39,283 nucleotides of DNA from contig DATLJB010000097.1 of assembly GCA_035539075.1 (NCBI GenBank), forward strand, positions 1 to 39,283. Direction: 5' to 3'. Origin of the DNA: Dongia_B sp035539075 (lineage in GTDB: Bacteria > Pseudomonadota > Alphaproteobacteria > Dongiales > Dongiaceae). Positions 1-6,610 of the stretch are shown in pieces. The notes beneath the pieces were generated by a model. The model was not told the origin of the DNA. It worked only from the letters and a program-made list of their open reading frames with translations, and ran no database searches. The first letter of the stretch is position 1. Each line of letters opens with the position of its first letter. Both the position numbers and the translations under genes were made by a program.

Positions 1-180
1 TACTGGCTGCCGCAAAGACATCTGCGATAAGGCGGCAAGCACCAATTCGCCGGCCGCGTCGATCACCGCCTTGGCGCCGATCGTGTTCTGACTGTAATAC
101 CCGGCGCCCCGCATCTGCACGATGGGGGTCGCCTTGGCAGGTGTCGCTTTCGCGGCTACCGCCTCACTCGCCTGACTCAT
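1..180 (-). CDS. Probable SAM-dependent methyltransferase, N-terminal 60 residues (cut by window edge)
   Basis: Only the first 60 codons are visible. The reading frame is open to the window edge and starts at an ATG preceded by GGGAGAGG, a good ribosome binding site. After an Ala/Lys/Thr-rich leader of about 22 residues comes MRGAGYYSQNTIGAKAVIDA. This resembles the start of SABATH-like carboxyl methyltransferases, where a Gly-Tyr-Ser segment contributes to the SAM and substrate pocket. That assignment rests on a short stretch and is tentative. The gene follows the Ldh-type reductase by 92 bases on the same strand, so it is probably the last visible member of the LysR-divergent operon. If so, the operon would add a methylation step to a small carboxylic or amino acid pathway; that is inference. 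Confidence 0.45.
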   Translation of the reverse strand, partial: MSQASEAVAAKATPAKATPIVQMRGAGYYSQNTIGAKAVIDAAGELVLAALSQMSLRQPV

Positions 181-272
181 CTCTACCTCTCCCAGTCGCC
201 GTGTTTTCCCGGCTGTCGCGCTGATCGTCGCACCGCCTCGTTCAATCGGACGGGCCTTTTATCCTGACATGC

Positions 273-1304
273 TCAAGCAGAAATCAAAGCCTCAATTTCC
301 ACCAGCAGATCACTTCTCACCAAAATCCCCTCTTCTGCGGAACGGCGCCGTGCGGCTGCACGCTTTGCTCCCGGCACGCGCCCGTCCGGCTGGCGCTCGA
401 TCGAACCGACAAGGCGCAGGATGGCATTGCTGAAGCTGCCGCCGGAACTGGCCCCGGCGTCGATGGCAATGAAGAACTGGCCGGTAGCGGGCGGACCACC
501 GGCCGCACCGGAAAAGGGGCTCGCTTCGGTACTGAGCACGGCGCCGCTGGCGGCGGCGGCCAATATCTCCACCAGCAAGGCGATACCGACCCCCTTATAG
601 CCGCCGCTCGGCGCCATCGTGCCCTGCAGGGCAATGGCCGGATCGGTGGTGGGGGCGCCGTCGGGACCGAAAGCCCAGCCCTCGGGGATTGCCTCGCCGG
701 CCCGCTTGCGGCGCATGATCTCGCTCTTGGCGATGACGCTAGCGCTCTGATCGATCGACAGCGCCGTGCCGCCTTTGCCGTCCGGCACAGCAATGGCAAT
801 CGGATTGGTGCCGACCACAGGCTGCCGGCAGCCGACCGGGGCAATCGAGGCAGGCGCGTGGGTGAAGCCCAATCCCAGCAATCCCGCCGCGGCAAGCCGA
901 TCGGTGTGATAACCGAGCACGCCGCAATTATAGGAATTACGGATAGCGAGCGCGGCAATGCCCTGCCTGCGCGCTGCCGGTATCAGTTCGGCAAAGCCGG
1001 TATCGATGGCCGGATGCGCGAAGCCATTGCCGGCATCCACCAGAACCAATCCCGGACGCGGCTGCGACAGCTGCGGTACCGCGGTCGGCAATACCTTGCC
1101 GCAGCGCAGATGCGTGCAATAGGTCGGCAGATAAGCCAGGCCGTGCGAAGCAAGGCCCTCTGCCTCCGCTGCGGCGATAGCCCGCGCCAAAGAAGCGGCC
1201 GCACTCTCGCTTGCCCCGGCAGCCGATAGGGCGCGATGGGCGAGCGCCTTGATTTCGATCTCCTTAAGCCGCCGGCTTTCGCTCGCCTTCACATCATCCG
1301 CCAT
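273..1304 (-). CDS. Ldh family NAD(P)-dependent oxidoreductase (malate/L-lactate dehydrogenase type 2, DpkA-like)
   Basis: A 343-residue protein of the Ldh_2 family. Members reduce 2-keto acids or cyclic imino acids (delta1-piperideine-2-carboxylate, delta1-pyrroline-2-carboxylate) with NAD(P)H. Recognisable family blocks are EAEGLASHGLAYLPTY near residues 47-62 with the conserved Ser-His-Gly, the nucleotide-site segment ending VVGTNPIAIAVP near 164-175, the Asp-containing SIDQSAS near 183-189, and GYKGVGIALLVEIL near 234-247. The length is normal for the family and the protein should be cytosolic. It starts 19 bases after the DUF3726-like gene with GTGAGG upstream, so it is co-transcribed. 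The exact substrate cannot be told from sequence. The dipeptidase-like neighbour makes an amino or imino acid plausible. Confidence 0.85.
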   Translation of the reverse strand: MADDVKASESRRLKEIEIKALAHRALSAAGASESAAASLARAIAAAEAEGLASHGLAYLPTYCTHLRCGKVLPTAVPQLSQPRPGLVLVDAGNGFAHPAIDTGFAELIPAARRQGIAALAIRNSYNCGVLGYHTDRLAAAGLLGLGFTHAPASIAPVGCRQPVVGTNPIAIAVPDGKGGTALSIDQSASVIAKSEIMRRKRAGEAIPEGWAFGPDGAPTTDPAIALQGTMAPSGGYKGVGIALLVEILAAAASGAVLSTEASPFSGAAGGPPATGQFFIAIDAGASSGGSFSNAILRLVGSIERQPDGRVPGAKRAAARRRSAEEGILVRSDLLVEIEALISA

Positions 1305-1323
1305 ATCCGGCCGGCCTCACGGT

Positions 1324-1929
1324 TTAATCATTGTCGATATTGCCTGCGCCTGCCCCCAGCAGGCGCGATTGTTCCGACGCCGGCACGTAGGTGTGATGGG
1401 CGAGCGCCTGCAGCTGCAGCCATAGGCTTTCTTCGACATCCACCCGTCCGGCTGCTTTGGCCTCCACCGTATCGCGCAACGGCAGTTCCTCGGCACGGCA
1501 TTCGACGGCAATGACACGCGACCGCTTTGCAGCGGCGGCAAGCAGCGCCGGATCCTCGCCCCCCTGCCGTATCGACCAGAGCGCATCCTCATGCCGAAGC
1601 AATACGGTACGGCCGTTGAGACGCGCGGCAGTCGCCATGAAGGGCAGCACCAGCACCGGCTGCCTGATCTGCGCAAAAGCCAGCACCTCGCCCTCGGCCA
1701 GCTTCTGCGCCCGGTCGGCGATCGATATGCCGGCCAGCAGCGGGTCGCCGGCGGTGTCGCCGTGGGTCCGCGCGTTCAGGATATCCAGCAAGGCAGCCGA
1801 CGCATCGATGCCGCGTTCCGCCAGCCACGCCATCGCGTATCCGACTTCCTCCGCCAATCCCCAGGGCAGCCCGGCGCCACGTGCTGCCTTGCGGCTTTCG
1901 ACCTGGACTTCGTTGAGCGACAATTGCAT
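1324..1929 (-). CDS. DUF3726-like protein
   Basis: A 201-residue soluble protein of unknown function. The start (LSLNEVQVESRKAARGAG, then PWGLAEEVGYAMAWLAERG) matches my memory of the DUF3726 family, which often lies beside Ldh-type reductases. No signal peptide, membrane helix or metal motif is visible. The middle has a VLAFAQIRQPVLVLPFMATA core that looks like a beta sheet. The start codon is 3 bases after the stop of the 579-residue gene, with GGGGATAAG as ribosome binding site, so translation is probably coupled. It may be an accessory or substrate-handling protein of the same pathway; no reaction is claimed. Confidence 0.7.
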   Translation of the reverse strand: MQLSLNEVQVESRKAARGAGLPWGLAEEVGYAMAWLAERGIDASAALLDILNARTHGDTAGDPLLAGISIADRAQKLAEGEVLAFAQIRQPVLVLPFMATAARLNGRTVLLRHEDALWSIRQGGEDPALLAAAAKRSRVIAVECRAEELPLRDTVEAKAAGRVDVEESLWLQLQALAHHTYVPASEQSRLLGAGAGNIDND

Positions 1930-1932
1930 GGC

Positions 1933-3672
1933 TTATCCCCAGGCCGCGACCGGCGGCGGCGCCCAATCATCCGCCGTCTCTACATCGAGCTCCTCAGGCT
2001 GCGGCGCATGCTGGAAAAGCGTGATGCGCAGCCAGCGATCGGATTTGGGATCGAAGCGCGTGGCGCCGAAAAACGCCAATTTGCAGCGCAGGAGGTCGAT
2101 CGGCCGCATCTGCGCCGATAGCAGGTTGCCGCGGATCTCGGCATAGGGATGGCGGCCGGTGATCTGCACCCGGCGAATGGTATGGCGGAAGACCGGATTG
2201 TCCCGCAGGAAGTCGGCCAGGCACAGATCCGCCGACGATCTGCGGCAGGCGCCGTGCAATGCCGCGACGTCGCGGGCAATGCCGAGAGGCTGTTCACGTT
2301 CGCCGCCGGCTTCCTCGAACCGCTCGCCGAGCCGCGGTTCGAGCTTCTCCTCCGAAACATACCAGAAACGCGCCTGGGCCTCCGGTATGCCGTAATCCCG
2401 ATTGAGGGCGAAGCCGTAATGCTGCTGGATAAGACCGAGCACGCGGCCGACCGTCATGGCGCCGTCGATGGGGAATTCGACCGCCTCGTCGACTGCCATT
2501 TGATCGGCAAGGTCGTCGACCAGCGCGCCATGTGGCTCGAGGAGAAGCGTCACCAACATCTCCTGTGCTTCAAGGCCAAGCTTGCTTTCGGCCCAGCGAT
2601 ATAGCCGGTCCCACGGCAATGGATCTGCCCAGGCAAAACTACTGAGATGGTCATCCAGGAAACCGAGATCGCGGGAAAGACCGGCGATGCGCCCGGCCTG
2701 GACGGAATCATCGACCTGCCAATGCGCCACCATCTCCCGCATGCGCGCCGCGAAAATATGGAAGACCTGCCGGCTTTGCGGTGACGTTTCCGGCAGCGAT
2801 CTCACCCGCGCCAGTGCCGTTTCCCGCGCATCGATCCAGCGATCGATCAGCGCCGCATGATGAACCAGAAAAGGCGCCATGCCGAGCCCCGTCGCATTGC
2901 CGACGCCGAGCACGCGGCGCAAATCCGGCGCGAGGGCCACCGCCGTCAGGGGCGACTTCTGCCGCGCCATATGCTCGGCAATGTCGATGGTGAAGCGGCG
3001 GATGAGCCATACCGCCAGCATCTCCGCCTGGAATGGCCCCGCCAGTTCCGAGCGATCGCAGATGATCGCGCGATCGGCGAGGCCGAATTTGCCGTTGCCG
3101 TAGACCGCCGTGGTGCGCATCAGATAGCCGACTTTCGCAAGCTCCGCCTTCTCCGGCTGACGACCGGCCGCAAGACAGGCGACGACATGATCGAACAGGC
3201 GCACGCTGCGATTGGCACGCGAAAGGACGAGGTCGCGCGCCGTGTAGCGGCCGGCCTCCTGCTTTGGCGCATTGGCCCGCAGCCGGTCAATTTCATCCGG
3301 GCCGGGCTCGCCATCATAGAGGACGAAGGCGGCGTCCCATTCATCGGCAATGACCCGGTCGCTACGTTTTTCCGGGGGCAGGTCATGCGGGAAGCAGATC
3401 AGCGAATAGACCTGATGCGGCGTCCGCAGGCGATAAACGGCGACACCCTCGCCGCGGTCGTCCACCTGCCACAGGCTGCGCGTGAACTGCCAGTGCTCCC
3501 GGGCGATCCGACGCAGCAGGCTGCGCAGGAAGCTGAGGCGCGTCTGATGAAAGCTGCCGAGTCGATCCAGCGTCATCACCAGCTCCGGTGCGCGGCGCGC
3601 CACCAGCGGCGATCCGACGGATACATCACCGGCTTGCGCCGGAACCGTTGAACCACCCAGCGGTGCTCTCAT
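1933..3672 (-). CDS. Unknown 579-residue conserved-looking protein of the dipeptidase/Ldh operon
   Basis: I do not recognise this protein. It is soluble and Arg/Leu-rich, with no signal peptide and no clear membrane helix. It has two halves of similar character: an N-terminal half with LSFLRSLLRRIAREHWQF (about residues 46-63) and GVAVYRLRTPHQVYSLICFP (75-94), and a later half with LEPHGALVDDLADQM and a C-terminal VFRHTIRRVQITGRHPYAEI. The composition suggests an enzyme rather than a regulator. No nucleotide-binding loop or catalytic signature was found. Its ATG overlaps the stop codon of the upstream dipeptidase homologue by four bases (ATGA), so the two are translationally coupled and likely work on the same compound. 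It is the largest unexplained component of the operon. Confidence 0.75.
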   Translation of the reverse strand: MRAPLGGSTVPAQAGDVSVGSPLVARRAPELVMTLDRLGSFHQTRLSFLRSLLRRIAREHWQFTRSLWQVDDRGEGVAVYRLRTPHQVYSLICFPHDLPPEKRSDRVIADEWDAAFVLYDGEPGPDEIDRLRANAPKQEAGRYTARDLVLSRANRSVRLFDHVVACLAAGRQPEKAELAKVGYLMRTTAVYGNGKFGLADRAIICDRSELAGPFQAEMLAVWLIRRFTIDIAEHMARQKSPLTAVALAPDLRRVLGVGNATGLGMAPFLVHHAALIDRWIDARETALARVRSLPETSPQSRQVFHIFAARMREMVAHWQVDDSVQAGRIAGLSRDLGFLDDHLSSFAWADPLPWDRLYRWAESKLGLEAQEMLVTLLLEPHGALVDDLADQMAVDEAVEFPIDGAMTVGRVLGLIQQHYGFALNRDYGIPEAQARFWYVSEEKLEPRLGERFEEAGGEREQPLGIARDVAALHGACRRSSADLCLADFLRDNPVFRHTIRRVQITGRHPYAEIRGNLLSAQMRPIDLLRCKLAFFGATRFDPKSDRWLRITLFQHAPQPEELDVETADDWAPPPVAAWG

Positions 3673-4667
3673 CGATCCGCACGCCCCCTATCGCCCTCAT
3701 CGGCGGGCCCGAATGACCGCTCGAAGAAACGCAGCCAATTTTCACCCATGATGCCGTCGATCTCGCTTTCCTGGAAGCCGGCTTGCCGCAAGCCGGCGGC
3801 AATTCCGGAAAAATCGAGGTTATTGCGGAACCAGCCCGGCTGTTCCGGAAAGGTTGCACCGGTCAAATGCTTGGTCCAGCGGCCGGACCGCATCCATTCC
3901 ACCACCGAATCCGGCTGATCCTGGCAGAGATCCGAGCCGATGCCGATATGCTCGGCGCCCATGATCTCCGCGGTTCGTGCCGCCATCTCGCAAAAGCTTA
4001 CCAGCGAGCAATCCGAGCCGTCCTTGAGATGGTGCGGATAAAGGCTGAAGCCCAGCATGCCGCCGCTCTCGCCCAACGCTTTCAGCACATCCTTCGATTT
4101 ATTGCGCGGCACATCGCGCCAGAAGGATGGATTGGCATGGGTGATGGCGATCGGCCGGGTCGAGAGTTCGATCGCCTGCAAAGTCGATCGCTCTGCCGAA
4201 TGCGACATGTCGATGGCCATGCCGACGCGGTTCATTTCTTGGATCACCTCGCGTCCCATGCGCGTGATGCCGGTATCCTCGGCCTCATAGCAGCCGGTCG
4301 CCAGTAGGCTCTGGTTGTTATAGGAAAGCTGCATGAAACGGATGCCGAGCTCGTGACAGATTTCCACCAACCCGATCTCATCCTCGATCGGCGAGGGATT
4401 CTGGAAACCGAAGAACACGGCGGTACGGCCAGTGGCCTGAGCCAGGCAGACGTCAGCAGCGGTACGACCGGGGAAGACCAGGTCGGGAAAGCGTTCGAAC
4501 CAGCGATTCCAGGCCGTGATATTACCGACCATTTCACGGAAGGTCTCGTGATAGGCGATCGTCACATGGATGGCGCTAACGCCGCCTTCATTCAGCTGAC
4601 GAAAGACCTGCTCCGACCAGCGGCAATACTGCAGCCCGTCAATGATCAGACCGTTGAATGACGACAT
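3669..4667 (-). CDS. M19 membrane-dipeptidase homologue lacking the first metal site
   Basis: A 332-residue protein of the renal/membrane dipeptidase (M19) fold. The family's zinc-site histidines are present in AIDMSHSAERST (His155) and AITHANP (His177), and the late Asp lies in GIGSDLCQD. The N-terminal His-x-Asp metal pair, normally in an Asp-Gly-His-Asn-Asp context, is replaced by DGLQY (residues 10-14). The usual bridging Glu region reads FFGFQNPSP (about 85-93). It may therefore be a mononuclear or altered-specificity hydrolase rather than a true dipeptidase. GAGGG precedes the ATG. It is the first gene of a five-gene minus-strand operon and is divergent from a LysR regulator, which suggests substrate-induced expression. 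Confidence 0.82.
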   Translation of the reverse strand: MSSFNGLIIDGLQYCRWSEQVFRQLNEGGVSAIHVTIAYHETFREMVGNITAWNRWFERFPDLVFPGRTAADVCLAQATGRTAVFFGFQNPSPIEDEIGLVEICHELGIRFMQLSYNNQSLLATGCYEAEDTGITRMGREVIQEMNRVGMAIDMSHSAERSTLQAIELSTRPIAITHANPSFWRDVPRNKSKDVLKALGESGGMLGFSLYPHHLKDGSDCSLVSFCEMAARTAEIMGAEHIGIGSDLCQDQPDSVVEWMRSGRWTKHLTGATFPEQPGWFRNNLDFSGIAAGLRQAGFQESEIDGIMGENWLRFFERSFGPADEGDRGRADR

Positions 4668-4743
4668 CCGGTACCCTCTTCCACCCTATCGACCCGGCGG
4701 CTCCCTCCGTGGTCTTTTTTTGAAAGGAGAGGCTACTCTATCG

Positions 4744-4760
4744 TTTCAGTCAATTCTGAA
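4744..4760. promoter_or_regulatory. LysR-type operator candidate 1
   Basis: Inverted repeat TTCAG-N6-CTGAA (4745-4760, preceded by a T) in the 145-bp region between the divergent dipeptidase and LysR genes. Its sequence matches the core of a second dyad 30 bases further on. Placement and partial symmetry fit a LysR activation site. The assignment is inference. Confidence 0.5.
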
Positions 4761-4770
4761 TATTGGTAAT

Positions 4771-4793
4771 ATATTTCAGTTTTTCTGAAATAT
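4771..4793. promoter_or_regulatory. LysR-type operator candidate 2 (23-bp dyad)
   Basis: Perfect dyad with 9-bp arms ATATTTCAG and CTGAAATAT around TTTTT. The core TTTCAG/CTGAAA repeats that of the dyad at 4744-4760, with left arms starting 30 bases apart, about three helical turns. It ends 19 bases before the LysR ATG, so autorepression is likely if this is the recognition site. Confidence 0.6.
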
Positions 4794-4812
4794 TGCGAAA
4801 GCCGTCGCGCTT

Positions 4813-5721
4813 ATGCCTATTGGCCTTTCCCACCTTCGGGTCTTCGCCGCCGTCGCCAAGTCCGGCAGCCTCAAAGATGCCGCCGAGCAGCTGGGGCGAA
4901 CGGTTTCCGCTGTTTCCATGACATTGAAGCAGCTCGAAACGGAAATCGGCGCCAAGCTCTTCGAAGCCGATCGAAAGAACCGCCTCACTGCGGTGGGCAG
5001 GTTCATGCAAGCCCAGATCACCGATCTGCTGCTGCACCACGAACGCTGCATCGCCACCATCCGGGCCTATGCCCGAACGGCCGTGGGTCGCGTCGACATC
5101 GTCTGCGTGCCGTCGGTCGCGACCAGCCTGCTGCCGATCGTGGTGCCGCAATTCCGCGCGGCGCATCCCGATGTCGAGATCGATGTGCGCGACACCGATT
5201 CCGAGAATGTGGTCGCCGCCATCGAGGCCGGACATGCTGAACTCGGCATCGGCAGCCTGCGCCGACGTCAGGCCACCTTCGACTATCAGCCGCTATTTGA
5301 AGATCTGCTCGGCATCGTCTGTCGCAAGGACGATCCCCTCGCGAAAAGGCGACGAATCCGCAGTTGGGCCGAGATCGACGGCCGCACCTTGCTGGCCAAT
5401 GGAATCAGTCAGGTGATCGACGATGCCGCCTTCGAGCAGCGGGCACAGCCGGCGCCGATCGTGGTCTATAATGTCCTTTCGCTATTGGCCCTGGTGCGCG
5501 CAAGGGTCGGCATCACCTTGCTGCCGCGCCTCTCGCTTGCCGATCTTGCGCCCGATCTTGCCTTTCTGCCGATAGAGATGCCGACTTCCCATCGGAGCGT
5601 CGGACTGCTGCGCCGCCGCGGCGAGACCCCAAGCCCCGCCGTCGAGCAATTCGTCGAACTCCTGAAACAGACGCTTCGGCAGCACCAGAGGAGTCTGGGT
5701 ATCGCCAAGATCCTGATCTGA
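4813..5721 (+). CDS. LysR family transcriptional regulator
   Basis: A 302-residue LysR-type regulator. The N-terminal winged helix-turn-helix spans about residues 1-60 (LSHLRVFAAVAKSGSLKDAA, then VSAVSMTLKQLETEIGAKLF). It is followed by the linker helix and a periplasmic-binding-protein-like effector domain from about 90 (VDIVCVPSVATSLLPIVVP). Such proteins are tetrameric DNA-binding activators whose effector is usually a pathway substrate or intermediate. It is transcribed away from the dipeptidase/DUF3726/Ldh operon and shares its promoter region, so that operon is the expected target. The ribosome binding site is weak. Its stop lies 11 bases from the end of the convergent HAD gene. Confidence 0.92.
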   Translation: MPIGLSHLRVFAAVAKSGSLKDAAEQLGRTVSAVSMTLKQLETEIGAKLFEADRKNRLTAVGRFMQAQITDLLLHHERCIATIRAYARTAVGRVDIVCVPSVATSLLPIVVPQFRAAHPDVEIDVRDTDSENVVAAIEAGHAELGIGSLRRRQATFDYQPLFEDLLGIVCRKDDPLAKRRRIRSWAEIDGRTLLANGISQVIDDAAFEQRAQPAPIVVYNVLSLLALVRARVGITLLPRLSLADLAPDLAFLPIEMPTSHRSVGLLRRRGETPSPAVEQFVELLKQTLRQHQRSLGIAKILI

Positions 5722-5732
5722 CCGAGAGCGTA

Positions 5733-6410
5733 TCAGCGCCTGCCGCCGACCTCATCGAGATGGTCCAGCAGGTCGGCCGGATCCTCATAGACCCGGTAGG
5801 AACCGCTGCGCTCCAGTTCCTCCTGGCCATAGCCGCCGGACAGCAAGCCGATGCCGAGCGCGCGGGCACGCCGCGCCGCCAGCATGTCCCAGATGCTGTC
5901 GCCCACGACACAGGCAGTCTCGATATTGACGCCGAGCTTCTCGGCGGCAGCGAGGAAGAGGTCCGGATCGGGCTTGGCATATTTCACCAGATCGCGCGTG
6001 ATGACTGGAACGCGATTAAAGTCGACGCCGAGATTTTCCAGCGGCACGCGCGCGGTTTCCATTCGCCCACTGGTGGCGATGGCCCAGGGGATGCCGATCT
6101 CGGTCAAGGTCTTCAGCAGTTCCCGCGCGCCGGGTAGCGGCTGGATCTTGCCAGACCGGCGGTTATAGGCCTCGGCATGCAGTCGTCGCAGGCGGTTGAC
6201 CCGCTCCTCGGAGATATCGAGGTGGGTTTCCCGCAGCAGCATGTTGGTGAAAAGGCCGCCACTCATGCCGATTTTCCGGTGGATTCTCCAGATGGAGAGA
6301 TCGATCCCTTCTTCCTGCAGGGCCTCATGCCAGGCGAGAACGTGCTGATAGACGCTGTCGATCAGCGTGCCGTCGAGATCGAAGAGAAAGGATATCTGCG
6401 AGCGACTCAT
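5733..6410 (-). CDS. HAD superfamily phosphatase (phosphoglycolate phosphatase/beta-phosphoglucomutase-like)
   Basis: A 225-residue HAD hydrolase of subfamily IA. Motif I is FLFDLDGTLIDS with nucleophile Asp10 and acid/base Asp12. Motif II is the Thr/Ser in WAIATSGR. Motif III/IV includes the Lys in KYAKPDPDLF and the acidic pair in VVGDSIWDML. A helical cap lies between motifs I and II, as in phosphoglycolate phosphatase and beta-phosphoglucomutase. The ATG at 6410 is chosen because AGGAG lies at correct spacing and the fold begins at once; a longer reading frame to 6542 adds a low-complexity basic leader without support. It should be a cytosolic small-phosphate-ester phosphatase; the substrate is unknown. 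It lies downstream of the caspase-like gene but beyond a strong hairpin. Confidence 0.85.
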   Translation of the reverse strand: MSRSQISFLFDLDGTLIDSVYQHVLAWHEALQEEGIDLSIWRIHRKIGMSGGLFTNMLLRETHLDISEERVNRLRRLHAEAYNRRSGKIQPLPGARELLKTLTEIGIPWAIATSGRMETARVPLENLGVDFNRVPVITRDLVKYAKPDPDLFLAAAEKLGVNIETACVVGDSIWDMLAARRARALGIGLLSGGYGQEELERSGSYRVYEDPADLLDHLDEVGGRR

Positions 6411-6566
6411 GGACTGGCTCCTCATGCACGGGGATTTGGTCAGCGGGATTGGCCGGCGAGACTGCTCGACCAAGGCATATGCCCTGATCTTAACCAATCC
6501 GCTGCGCAAATACAGCCGCCGATCGGCGTCCGATGTCCGCATCGCGGTCTTGTGACAAGGATATTA

Positions 6567-6610
6567 TGACGTGACGCGCCGGCGATCATGCGCCGACGGA
6601 CGCCACGTCA
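6567..6610 (-). terminator. Large hairpin overlapping the caspase-like gene stop codon
   Basis: Outer arms TGACGTG (6567-6573) and CACGTCA (6604-6610) enclose an inner GC-rich hairpin with arms CGGCG/CGCCG around CATGAT. The outer right arm contains the stop codon of the caspase-like gene. Transcription toward HAD would meet this structure and then TAATAT. It is probably an intrinsic terminator or an mRNA 3-prime stabiliser. No long T-run follows, so efficiency is uncertain. Confidence 0.5.

Noticed and set aside
2857..3651. Plus-strand open frame (264 codons) opposite the unknown 579-aa gene
   Set aside because: Considered because the sense gene is unrecognised, but the sense frame is longer, coupled by overlaps to both neighbours and has better composition.
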